The translations under genes and the position numbers were made by a program. Below, in pieces: positions 1 through 7,659 of a DNA stretch of 64,000 nucleotides (positions are counted from its first letter, which is position 1; every line of letters begins with the position of its first letter). The notes beneath the pieces are model-generated. The model had not been told where the DNA came from. It worked only from the letters and a program-made list of their open reading frames with translations, and searched no databases. This stretch comes from Streptomyces sp. NBC_01429 (GTDB taxonomy: Bacteria > Actinomycetota > Actinomycetes > Streptomycetales > Streptomycetaceae): contig NZ_CP109599.1 of assembly GCF_036231945.1 (NCBI RefSeq), positions 2,016,501 through 2,080,500 on the forward strand. Reading direction: 5' to 3'.

Positions 1-126
1 CATCATGAGCATGTTGAGGGCACTCTTCACCCGCACCATGCCGCCGTAGAAGAATGCCAGGCCGGGCGTCATCAGCATGACGAGCGCGGCACTGATCAGT
101 ACGAATGCGGTATCTGCGCCATTCAA
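1..126 (-). CDS. amt: Ammonium transporter Amt, N-terminal part (runs off the window)
   Basis: Only the first 42 codons are in the window. They begin with a TTG preceded by GAGGAG at 9 nt and encode a first membrane helix followed by [15 protein letters not shown], the signature of Amt/MEP ammonium channels. The family moves ammonium across the cytoplasmic membrane. In streptomycetes amtB is usually followed by glnK and glnD, which would lie beyond the left edge. A GlnR-type operator about 110-145 nt upstream suggests nitrogen control. The start codon is inferred: no ATG or GTG lies in a better position. Confidence 0.9.
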   Translation of the reverse strand, partial: MNGADTAFVLISAALVMLMTPGLAFFYGGMVRVKSALNMLMM

Positions 127-234
127 GGCCAGCGTCTCCTCGTGGGTGGGAACGGCCCGTGCGGATGCTCAGGTTCTGGGGCCGACTGTGCTGAGGAGAT
201 TGGCGCAGCGCGGTTTCGGCCAGTGCCGCTCGAT

Positions 235-270
235 GTTTCGCGGCAGTGACGAAGGCGTCCCGTGTGTTAC
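235..270 (-). promoter_or_regulatory. GlnR-type operator upstream of amt
   Basis: Read on the minus strand there are two half-site pairs in tandem: GTAAC-n6-GACGC, then 4 nt, then GTCAC-n6-GAAAC. The second is a perfect match to the actinobacterial GlnR consensus gTnAC-n6-GAAAC and the first is weaker. The position, about 110 nt before the transporter start, fits activation under nitrogen limitation. The rest of the 346-nt gap between this gene and nsdA shows nothing else I can name. Confidence 0.65.
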
Positions 271-472
271 GAGCCGATGAACCGCCGGGTCCGGCCCGGT
301 GTCCGCGCATACCATCTGCGTCCATCACCGGAGCATCGAAAACCGGCCGCGGCCGTCACCCTGCTGTCCTGGCGGCGGGGGAGCCGTGTCGGGCTGTACG
401 GGGTGAGAGCCGCGGCCGGGGCCTGGGGCGGGCGCGGGCGGTGCGAGGGGTGGGACGGGGCGCGCCCGGGGG

Positions 473-1951
473 TCAGACGGCCTCCGCGGACTCGGGCAGC
501 CGGGCGGCGATGCGCTCGGTGAGGTCGACGATGTCGCCGACGTGTCCGAAGTCCCTGGCGGCCGTGGAGAGCGTCTTGCGGAGCCGGGTGTTGACGCGCT
601 CGGAGCGCACGCTGGCGGCCACCTCCATGGCCTGTTCCGCAAGGGCCGTGGACTGCTCGGGCTCCCGCTTGATGAGGTGGACGGTGGCCATGCCGATGAG
701 GTTCAGCGCATACGACCGCTGGTGCTCCTCGTCCTTGCCGAACAGCTCGACGGCGCGCCGCATGACCGGCTCCGCGAGGGAGGCGTAGGTGGGGCTGCGG
801 CCCGCGACATAGGCCAGGTCCCGGTAGGAGTGGGCGTTCTCCCCGTTCAGCTCGGCCTCGGAGAAGAAGCGGATCCAGTCGGGCTCGGGCTCGCCGTCCA
901 GACCGACGTCGGAGAAGGTGTCCTCGGCCATCCGGACGGCGCGCTTGGTCTTGCTCGGCTGGCCCAGATTGGCGTACGCCCGCGCCTCCATCGCATACAG
1001 CATGGCCTGGGTTCTGGAGGTGGCGCTGTCGCGGCTGCCGTACTGCGCGAGGTGGATCAGCTCCAGCGCGTCGTCGGGCCGGCCCAGGTGGATCATCTGG
1101 CGGCTCATGGAGGAGAGGACGTACGAGCCGAGCGGCTTGTCCCCGGCCTCCTTGGCGGCGTGCAGGGCGAGCACGAAGTATTTCTGGGCGTTGGGCTGGA
1201 GGCCCACGTCGTAGCTCATCCAGCCCGCCAGCTCGGCGAGTTCCGCCGCGCACCGGAACAGCCGCCGGGAGGTGGCCTCGGGCTGCGGCTCCTGGAGCAG
1301 GTCGGTCAGCTCGTGCAGCTGGCCGACGACGGCCTTGCGGCGCAGTCCGCCGCCGCATTTGGCGTCCCACTCGCGGAACATCGCGGTGGTCGACTCCAGC
1401 AGGTCGAGTTCGGGTCCGGAGAGCCGGGTGCCGCGCGGCAGGGACGCCGGCCGCGGCTCGCCGCGGGCCGGGTCGCCCGCCGGGGCGGGCACCAGCCAGC
1501 GCTGCATGGGCTCCACCAGCGCGGGTCCCGCGGCCAGCGCCAGCGAGCTGCCGAGGAAGCCGCGCCGCGCCAGCATCAGGTCGCTGCGGGAGAACTCGCT
1601 GATCAGGGAGACCGTCTGCGGGCCGGACCACGGCAGGTCGACGCCGGAGACCGAGGGCGACTGGTGCGCGGCGCGCAGCCCGAGGTCCTCGACGGCGACG
1701 ACGGCGCCGAAGCGCTCGGAGAACAGCTCGGAGAGGATGCGCGGGATCGGTTCGCGCGGCTGTTCGCCGTCGAGCCAGCGGCGTACGCGGGAGGTGTCCG
1801 TGCTGATGTGGTGCGCGCCCATCTGGCGGGCCCTGCGGTTGACCTGACGTGCCAGCTCGCCCTTGGACCAGCCGCTGCGCAGGAACCACGAGCCGAGTTG
1901 CCCATTCGGGCGCTTGCCGGTGTTCGTGCCGTCTGCGCCACTGCCGTCCAC
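473..1951 (-). CDS. nsdA: NsdA-type regulator of differentiation and antibiotic production
   Basis: The protein has 492 residues from a GTG start at VDGSGADGTN, chosen because conserved sequence begins there and a GGGGG stretch lies just upstream; the frame stays open 97 codons further without family support. The N-terminal 60 residues (GWSKGELARQVNRRARQ, then TSRVRRWLDGEQPREPIP) look like a helix-turn-helix. A SARRGF-like RRGFLGSSLALAAGPAL stretch lies in the middle, followed by an alpha-helical TPR-like C-terminal half. I recognise it as NsdA of Streptomyces, known as a negative regulator of sporulation and antibiotic synthesis in S. coelicolor. It sits between amt and ftsY as in that species. 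The mechanism is not readable from the sequence. Confidence 0.85.
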   Translation of the reverse strand: MDGSGADGTNTGKRPNGQLGSWFLRSGWSKGELARQVNRRARQMGAHHISTDTSRVRRWLDGEQPREPIPRILSELFSERFGAVVAVEDLGLRAAHQSPSVSGVDLPWSGPQTVSLISEFSRSDLMLARRGFLGSSLALAAGPALVEPMQRWLVPAPAGDPARGEPRPASLPRGTRLSGPELDLLESTTAMFREWDAKCGGGLRRKAVVGQLHELTDLLQEPQPEATSRRLFRCAAELAELAGWMSYDVGLQPNAQKYFVLALHAAKEAGDKPLGSYVLSSMSRQMIHLGRPDDALELIHLAQYGSRDSATSRTQAMLYAMEARAYANLGQPSKTKRAVRMAEDTFSDVGLDGEPEPDWIRFFSEAELNGENAHSYRDLAYVAGRSPTYASLAEPVMRRAVELFGKDEEHQRSYALNLIGMATVHLIKREPEQSTALAEQAMEVAASVRSERVNTRLRKTLSTAARDFGHVGDIVDLTERIAARLPESAEAV

Positions 1952-2400
1952 TGGAAAGCCCCCATCCACCGAAAACTGTGTAGCCCTGCCGCTGAAGGTG
2001 TCACCGCGCGAGGCGGTATCAGAATGCCGCGAGCGACGGCCGTCTGTCCGGAGCTTGTGCCTCTTCGAACAGGAAACCGAGTTGCCTTTGGCATACCCAC
2101 GAGCGCACCGTCCCCGAAACCCGTGCACCGAAAGTAATCCTACGATCACCCCTTCAGCGAGGGTGGCGGCACAATCGCCACCATTCGCCACCCCTTCGAA
2201 TGAACTCGCCCCCGACAAGGCGCGATTGACTTGACACACCACGGTCAGGGACGGCGCACAGTGGCATTCCGGGGCGCACGAGTCGCATTACACCCCCCTC
2301 AGTGCTTCTTGGCGCCGCCCGGATCACCCCGGTGGCAACGGAGTGTAACGGGCACACTGCGACACGTAACCACCGGCGAGTCCAACCCGTTGGAGGGGGC
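1952..2400. other. Intergenic region between divergent nsdA and the PrimPol-like gene
   Basis: This is a 449-nt non-coding stretch less GC-rich than its neighbours. It must hold the promoters of both divergent genes. A TTGACT/TTGACA pair near 2226-2236 on the plus strand is a possible -35, but I see no convincing -10 at the right spacing. No tRNA, strong hairpin or small reading frame is evident. Confidence 0.4.
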
Positions 2401-3072
2401 ATGGTCTTCACGATCGGCGGTATCCGGACGATGGGCGGCATCCGCGAGATGCGCTCCGGCTCACGCCGCCGGGGGCGCGCCACGGAGTGCACCGAGGTGG
2501 CGGAGTACACCGGCCTCTGGGGCTGGGACGTGGTCCCCGGCGTCCCGGGCGGGGGCGGGAGATGCTCCTGCGGCGATACGGGCTGCGCGGCGCCCGGCGC
2601 CCATCCGCTGGGCCCGGACGAGATTCCGGCGGGCTCGACGCTCGGCGAGGTCAGCGAGGCGTGGTCCCGGGTGCCGGGCGCGGCGGTGCTGCTCCCGGTG
2701 GGCCGGGGCTTCGACGTCATCGATGTCGCGGAACCGGCGGGCAGCCGGGCGCTGGTCCGGCTGGAGCGGATGGGGCTGCCCGTGGGGCCCGTCCTGGCGA
2801 CCCCGGCCGGGCGCGCGCACTTCTTCGTCGCGCCGGGCGCGGCGGCCGAACTCCCCGAGCTGCTCTACCGCATGGGCTGGGACGACGCGGACCTCGACCT
2901 GCACGCCCTGGGGCCCGGTACGCACGTGGCGGCCCCGCCGTCCCGGGTGGCCGGTCTCGGCCCGGTCCGCTGGCTGCGCCCGCCGTCCCTGGACACGGCG
3001 GCCGCCCCGCCCCAGGCCCGGCTGCTGCTCGGCACCCTGGCGTACATCTGCCACCGGTCGGCCACGGGGTAG
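2401..3072 (+). CDS. Stand-alone PrimPol-like (bifunctional primase/polymerase N-terminal) protein
   Basis: The 223-residue protein starts at an ATG preceded by GGAGGGGG. It has a short Arg-rich N-terminus with a small repeat (TIGGIRTMGGIREMR), a Cys-containing segment (CSCGDTGCAAPGAHPLGP), and the pattern of the archaeo-eukaryotic primase/polymerase N-terminal domain found in actinobacterial hypothetical proteins. The expected catalytic hDhD motif appears only as FDVIDVAE, so catalysis is doubtful. There is no helicase domain. It is conserved beside ftsY in Streptomyces as far as I recall. Function is unknown. Confidence 0.7.
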   Translation: MVFTIGGIRTMGGIREMRSGSRRRGRATECTEVAEYTGLWGWDVVPGVPGGGGRCSCGDTGCAAPGAHPLGPDEIPAGSTLGEVSEAWSRVPGAAVLLPVGRGFDVIDVAEPAGSRALVRLERMGLPVGPVLATPAGRAHFFVAPGAAAELPELLYRMGWDDADLDLHALGPGTHVAAPPSRVAGLGPVRWLRPPSLDTAAAPPQARLLLGTLAYICHRSATG

Positions 3073-3156
3073 CGCCGCTCCCCCGGTGCGCGGCGGGGAG
3101 ACGGGACCGGCCGCGGTCCCGCTCCCGCCCGTGCCGTGCCTCGGTACTTCCGTACC

Positions 3157-4356
3157 TCAGTCGCCGATCAGCGCGTCCACGAACGCCTCGGGCTCGAAGG
3201 GCGCGAGATCGTCCGGCCCCTCCCCCAGGCCCACCAGCTTCACCGGCACGCCCAGCTCCCGCTGGACCGCGATCACGATGCCGCCCTTGGCCGTACCGTC
3301 CAGCTTGGTCAGCACGATGCCGGTGATGTCCACGACCTCGGCGAAGACCCGCGCCTGCACGAGCCCGTTCTGCCCGGTGGTGGCGTCCAGGACGAGCAGC
3401 ACCTCGTCCAGCGGGCCGTGCTTCTCCACGACCCGCTTGACCTTGCCCAGCTCGTCCATCAGCCCGGTCTTGGTGTGCAGCCGGCCCGCCGTGTCGATGA
3501 GGACGACGTCCGCGCCCTCCGCAATGCCCTCCTTGACCGCGTCGAAGGCCACCGACGCCGGGTCGCCGGCCTCCGGACCGCGTACGGTACGGGCCCCGAC
3601 CCGCTCGCCCCAGGTCTGGAGCTGGTCGGCGGCGGCGGCGCGGAAGGTGTCCGCCGCGCCGAGCACGACCGAGCGCCCGTCCGCGACGAGCACCCGCGCC
3701 AGCTTGCCGGTGGTCGTGGTCTTGCCGGTGCCGTTGACCCCGACGACCATCACGACGGCCGGGGTGTCCAGTCCGCTCTCGGTCTTCACCACCCGGTCGA
3801 ACTCCGGGTCGAGCAGCTGGACCAGCTCCTCCCTGAGCAGCGTGCGCAGCTCCTGCGGGGTGCGCGTGCCGAGCACCCGCACCCGCTCGCGCAGCCGCTC
3901 CACCAGCTCCTGGGTGGGCGCGACGCCGACGTCGGCGGTCAGCAGGGTCTCCTCGATCTCCTCCCAGGTCTCCTCGTCCAGATACTCACGGGAGAGCAGG
4001 GTGAGCAGCCCCTTGCCGAGGGAGTTCTGCGAGCGGGCGAGCCGCGCGCGCAGCCGGACCAGCCGGCCGGCGGACGGCTCGGGGATCTCGAGCGCGGGCG
4101 GCGCGGGCGGTTCCTCGACGGTGACCGGCGCTCCGCCGGAGTCCGGGAGGCCGACCTCCTCGATGGTGCGGCGCGGTTCGTCGCGCGGAGTCTCCGCCTC
4201 GTCACCGACATGCGGCTCGGCGGGCGGAGCGGTGATGGTCGGCGTGCTCGACGGCTCCGAGGGCGGCAGCTTCTTCTTGCGGCTGCCGACCACGAGCCCG
4301 CCGATGGCGCCGATGGCGACCAGGGCGATGACTACAACAAGGATGACGGTTTCCAT
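3157..4356 (-). CDS. ftsY: Signal recognition particle receptor FtsY
   Basis: The 399-residue SRP-dependent GTPase docks ribosome-SRP complexes at the membrane. Residues 2-24 form a membrane anchor followed by SRKKK, then an acidic/proline-rich linker (30-95), then the NG domain. G-motifs are visible: GVNGTGKTT near 207, DTFRAAAADQ at 236-245, DTAGR at 288-292 and TKLDGTAKGG at 350-359. The start is the ATG at METVILVVV; the frame is open 7 codons further, but the hydrophobic anchor begins here and GGGTGGG precedes it. Confidence 0.95.
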   Translation of the reverse strand: METVILVVVIALVAIGAIGGLVVGSRKKKLPPSEPSSTPTITAPPAEPHVGDEAETPRDEPRRTIEEVGLPDSGGAPVTVEEPPAPPALEIPEPSAGRLVRLRARLARSQNSLGKGLLTLLSREYLDEETWEEIEETLLTADVGVAPTQELVERLRERVRVLGTRTPQELRTLLREELVQLLDPEFDRVVKTESGLDTPAVVMVVGVNGTGKTTTTGKLARVLVADGRSVVLGAADTFRAAAADQLQTWGERVGARTVRGPEAGDPASVAFDAVKEGIAEGADVVLIDTAGRLHTKTGLMDELGKVKRVVEKHGPLDEVLLVLDATTGQNGLVQARVFAEVVDITGIVLTKLDGTAKGGIVIAVQRELGVPVKLVGLGEGPDDLAPFEPEAFVDALIGD

Positions 4357-4526
4357 AACCCACCCAGTATCAGCCACGGCCGCCCCGGGCCCCGGATTCG
4401 GCGGATCGAACCGGGATGCGGGTCACGATTTGGACCTTTTGCCCCGTACGTACGATGCTGGTGGTTCTGGGCATCGCCCGGACTCCGCCTCCCCCAGGAG
4501 CCCCCACCTCTGTACGGAGCCTCTTC

Positions 4527-5993
4527 ATGCCCCACGCCTCCGCATCCGAAGGCGCGATAGAGACCCGTGGCCTGGAGCCCGTCCCCGACGACGAGCGCAC
4601 CGGTCACGTCCGTGAACTCTTCCCCACCTGGGTCGCCGCGAACATCAGCGTGCTGCTGCTCACGATGGGCGCCGGTCTGATCGTCTTCAACGGTCTGAAC
4701 CTCTGGCAGGTGCTGACCGTCGCCCTCGCCGCGCCCGTCGTCTCGTACGGCATCGTGGGGCTGATCTCCGTGGCCGGAAAGCGCGGCGGGGCGCCCGGGA
4801 TGGCGCTCTCGCGCGCCGTCTTCGGCCAGCGCGGCAACCGCTTCCCCGGGACGCTGATCTGGGTGGCCCGCTGGGGCTGGGAGACGATCAACGCGGTCAC
4901 CGGTGCCTACGCGATGCTGTCGGTGCTGGACCTGCTCTTCGGGGTGCGCAGCAGCACGCCGCTGATCGTGGTGACGCTGCTGCTCTTCGTGGCGTGCACC
5001 TTCCTCGTCTCGGGGCTGGGCATCAACGCGCTGCGGGTGTGCAGCAAGTGGTCGGCGTACCTGTTCGGCGCGTTCAGCGTGCTGGTGCTGATCCATCTCG
5101 TCACGCACACCGACTGGGCGGCCGTCTTCGCCCGGCCGGCGGGATCGACCGCCATGATGATCGCCGGTATCGGCACCATCGCGGCGGGCGGGATCAGCTG
5201 GGTGCCCTCGGGCCCGGACTTCACCCGCTATCTGCCGCGTACCGCGTCCGGCCGGGCCATGGTCGGCTCGACGATCGGCGGCGCGGGGATCGTGGTGGCG
5301 CCGATGGTGCTGATGGGAGCGGTGATGGCGGTCGCCACCCCGGATCTGGCCGCCGCGCAGGACCCGGTGTCCTTCATCGGCAAGCTGCTGCCGACCTGGA
5401 TCTCGGTGCCGTATCTGCTGATCGCGCTGATCGGCATGGTGCTGATCAATTCGATGTCGATGTACTCGGCGGGCTTCACCGCGCAGACCCTGGGCATCAA
5501 GGTGCCCCGCGCGTGGGCCGTGAGTGTCAACGCGGTGATCAGCCTGGTCCTCGGCTTCCTGCTGATGGTGGTGGCCACCAGCTTCATCGGCTCCTTCATC
5601 TCGTTCCTGACGCTGCTCGCCGTGGCGTTCTCGGCCTGGATCGGCGTGTTCGGCGTGGACATGCTCCGGCGGCGTACGTACGACGGCACCGCGCTGATGG
5701 ACACCGGCCGCACCAGCGGCTACTGGTACCGGGGCGGCTTCGCGCCGTCGGCGATGGTGTCCTGGGGTACGGCGCTGGTGGTGGGCCTGCTCTTCACGGA
5801 GGTGGAGTGGTTCTCCGGTCCGTTCGCCGGGACGTGGATCGGCCGGAACGGGCTGGGCTGGGCCGTGACCGTGCTGGTCGCGGCGGCGCTGTACGCGGTG
5901 CTGCCGCGCGAGCGCGCGAAGGCCCCGGCGCCCGCCGCCGGTCCGGCGGCGGGGGCAGGGGCCGGGGAGGACGCGGAGAGTCTCTCCGTGTGA
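4527..5993 (+). CDS. NCS1-family cytosine/purine permease
   Basis: A 488-residue membrane protein of about 12 hydrophobic segments. Its N-terminus (RGLEPVPDDERTGHVRELFPTW) and the segment GGISWVPSGPDFTRYLPR match the NCS1 (CodB-like) permeases that import cytosine, purines or related compounds by cation symport. The ATG has GGAG at 7 nt. It stands next to, and converges with, the GlcP-type permease gene, with only 4 nt between stops. Substrate cannot be told from sequence. Confidence 0.88.
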   Translation: MPHASASEGAIETRGLEPVPDDERTGHVRELFPTWVAANISVLLLTMGAGLIVFNGLNLWQVLTVALAAPVVSYGIVGLISVAGKRGGAPGMALSRAVFGQRGNRFPGTLIWVARWGWETINAVTGAYAMLSVLDLLFGVRSSTPLIVVTLLLFVACTFLVSGLGINALRVCSKWSAYLFGAFSVLVLIHLVTHTDWAAVFARPAGSTAMMIAGIGTIAAGGISWVPSGPDFTRYLPRTASGRAMVGSTIGGAGIVVAPMVLMGAVMAVATPDLAAAQDPVSFIGKLLPTWISVPYLLIALIGMVLINSMSMYSAGFTAQTLGIKVPRAWAVSVNAVISLVLGFLLMVVATSFIGSFISFLTLLAVAFSAWIGVFGVDMLRRRTYDGTALMDTGRTSGYWYRGGFAPSAMVSWGTALVVGLLFTEVEWFSGPFAGTWIGRNGLGWAVTVLVAAALYAVLPRERAKAPAPAAGPAAGAGAGEDAESLSV

Positions 5994-5997
5994 CGGT

Positions 5998-7419
5998 TCA
6001 GCCCATCTCTTCCAGGGTCTTGCCCTTCGTCTCCTTCACGAACAGGAGCACGAAGGGGATGGAGAGCGTGGCGAAGCAGGCGTAGATGACGTACGTCCCC
6101 GAGAGGTTCCAGTCGGCCAGGCTCGGGAAGCTCGCGGTGATGGCCCAGTTGGCGATCCACTGCGCCGAGGCAGCGACACCGAGGGCGGCGGCGCGGATCC
6201 TGTTGGGGAACATCTCGCCGAGGAAGACCCAGACGATGACACCCCAGGACAGCGCGAAGAACAGCACGAACACATGGGCGGCGACCAGCGCGACGGTGCC
6301 CTCGGTGCTGGGCAGCTTGCCGTCGACCAGCTTCGCCGAGAACGCCCACGCCTCGAAGGCGAGCGCGACCGCCATGCCGATGGAACCGGTCAGCGCGAGC
6401 GGCTTGCGGCCGACCCGGTCCACCAGGACCATCGCGATCACGGTGCCGATGATGTTCACGATCGAGGTCGTGAACGAGTAGAAGAACGAGCTGGACGGGT
6501 CGATGCCGACCGACTGCCAGAGCGTCGCCGAGTAGTAGAACGCGACGTTGATGCCGACGAGCTGCTGGAAGACCGAGAGCCCGATGCCCACCCAGACGAT
6601 GGGCAGGAAGAGGAAACCGCCGCCGCCCAGCAGGTCCTTGAAGGTCGACTTGTGTTCGCGGTGCATCGCGTGCTGGATCTCGGCGACCCTGGCGTCCAGG
6701 TCGACGCCCTTGCTCTCGACCTCGGCGAGGACCTCCTTGGCGCGGTCCACCCGGCCGACCGAGATCAGGAAGCGCGGCGATTCGGGGATCGCGAAGGAGA
6801 GCAGACCGTACAGCAGCGCCGGGATCACCATCACACCGAGCATCCACTGCCAGGCTTCGAGACCGAGCAGCTTGCCGCGCTGGTCGCCGTCGGCCAGCTG
6901 GAGGATGCCGTAGTTCACCAGCTGGGAGATGGCGATGCCGATGACGATGGCGGCCTGCTGGAAGGAGCCGAGCCGGCCCCGGTAGGCGGCCGGGGAGACC
7001 TCGGCGATGTAGGCCGGGCCGATCACCGACGCCATCCCGATCGCGAAGCCGCCGATGACGCGCCAGACCGCGAGGTCGTAGATGTTGAACGGCAGCGCGG
7101 AGCCGACCGCGCTGATGGTGAAGAGCACGGCGGAGATCTGCATGCAGCGGATGCGGCCGATCCGGTCGGCGATCCGGCCCGCGGTGGCGGCCCCGATCGC
7201 GCAGCCGATCAGGGCGATGGCGATGACCTGGGCGAGAGCGGCCGAGCCGATGTCGTACCGGCTGCGAATGGCTTCGACGGCGCCGTTGATCACCGAACTG
7301 TCGTAGCCGAAGAGGAAACCGCCCATCGCGGCGGCGGCCGTGATGAAGATGACATGGCCGAGATGGTCCGGCTGAGCCGCCCGGCCGCCGGGCGGCGGAA
7401 CCTGCGCTGTGCTGGTCAC
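5998..7419 (-). CDS. glcP: Sugar:proton symporter, GlcP glucose permease type
   Basis: A 473-residue major facilitator of the sugar porter family. It shows GGFLFGYDSSVINGA in helix 1, the loop signatures GRIADRIGR and DRVGRKP, PESPRFLI after helix 6, QQLVGIN in helix 7 and KETKGKTLEEM at the C-terminus. The GTG start has AGGAGA ahead of it. It lies where S. coelicolor carries glcP1, the main glucose permease, hence the symbol. The substrate is inferred from position and overall similarity. The 240-nt upstream region is AT-richer than average and should hold its promoter. Confidence 0.85.
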   Translation of the reverse strand: MTSTAQVPPPGGRAAQPDHLGHVIFITAAAAMGGFLFGYDSSVINGAVEAIRSRYDIGSAALAQVIAIALIGCAIGAATAGRIADRIGRIRCMQISAVLFTISAVGSALPFNIYDLAVWRVIGGFAIGMASVIGPAYIAEVSPAAYRGRLGSFQQAAIVIGIAISQLVNYGILQLADGDQRGKLLGLEAWQWMLGVMVIPALLYGLLSFAIPESPRFLISVGRVDRAKEVLAEVESKGVDLDARVAEIQHAMHREHKSTFKDLLGGGGFLFLPIVWVGIGLSVFQQLVGINVAFYYSATLWQSVGIDPSSSFFYSFTTSIVNIIGTVIAMVLVDRVGRKPLALTGSIGMAVALAFEAWAFSAKLVDGKLPSTEGTVALVAAHVFVLFFALSWGVIVWVFLGEMFPNRIRAAALGVAASAQWIANWAITASFPSLADWNLSGTYVIYACFATLSIPFVLLFVKETKGKTLEEMG

Positions 7420-7659
7420 GTGTTCTCCTGGGGCCGCCCGGCTGCGTTGCCGGGCGTGGGGGGTGAGCCCTTCCAGTGGTACATAACCTGCCGTCAGGCA
7501 CCACTTGAAGGGAAAAGCAACGCGAACGAGGTTATGCCTTCAATTCATGAAGAGATATTCGGGGGCACCTCGGGCATATTCGCGGCCACAACCCGCACAG
7601 AATGTTCAAAGTATGGAGACGTACACGCGTGAAGAGACGAAGGTCAACGCGGTCCCGGC

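Noticed and set aside
1952..2242. N-terminal extension of nsdA by 97 codons
   Set aside because: The upstream residues have no family similarity and the GTG at 1951 gives the expected length.
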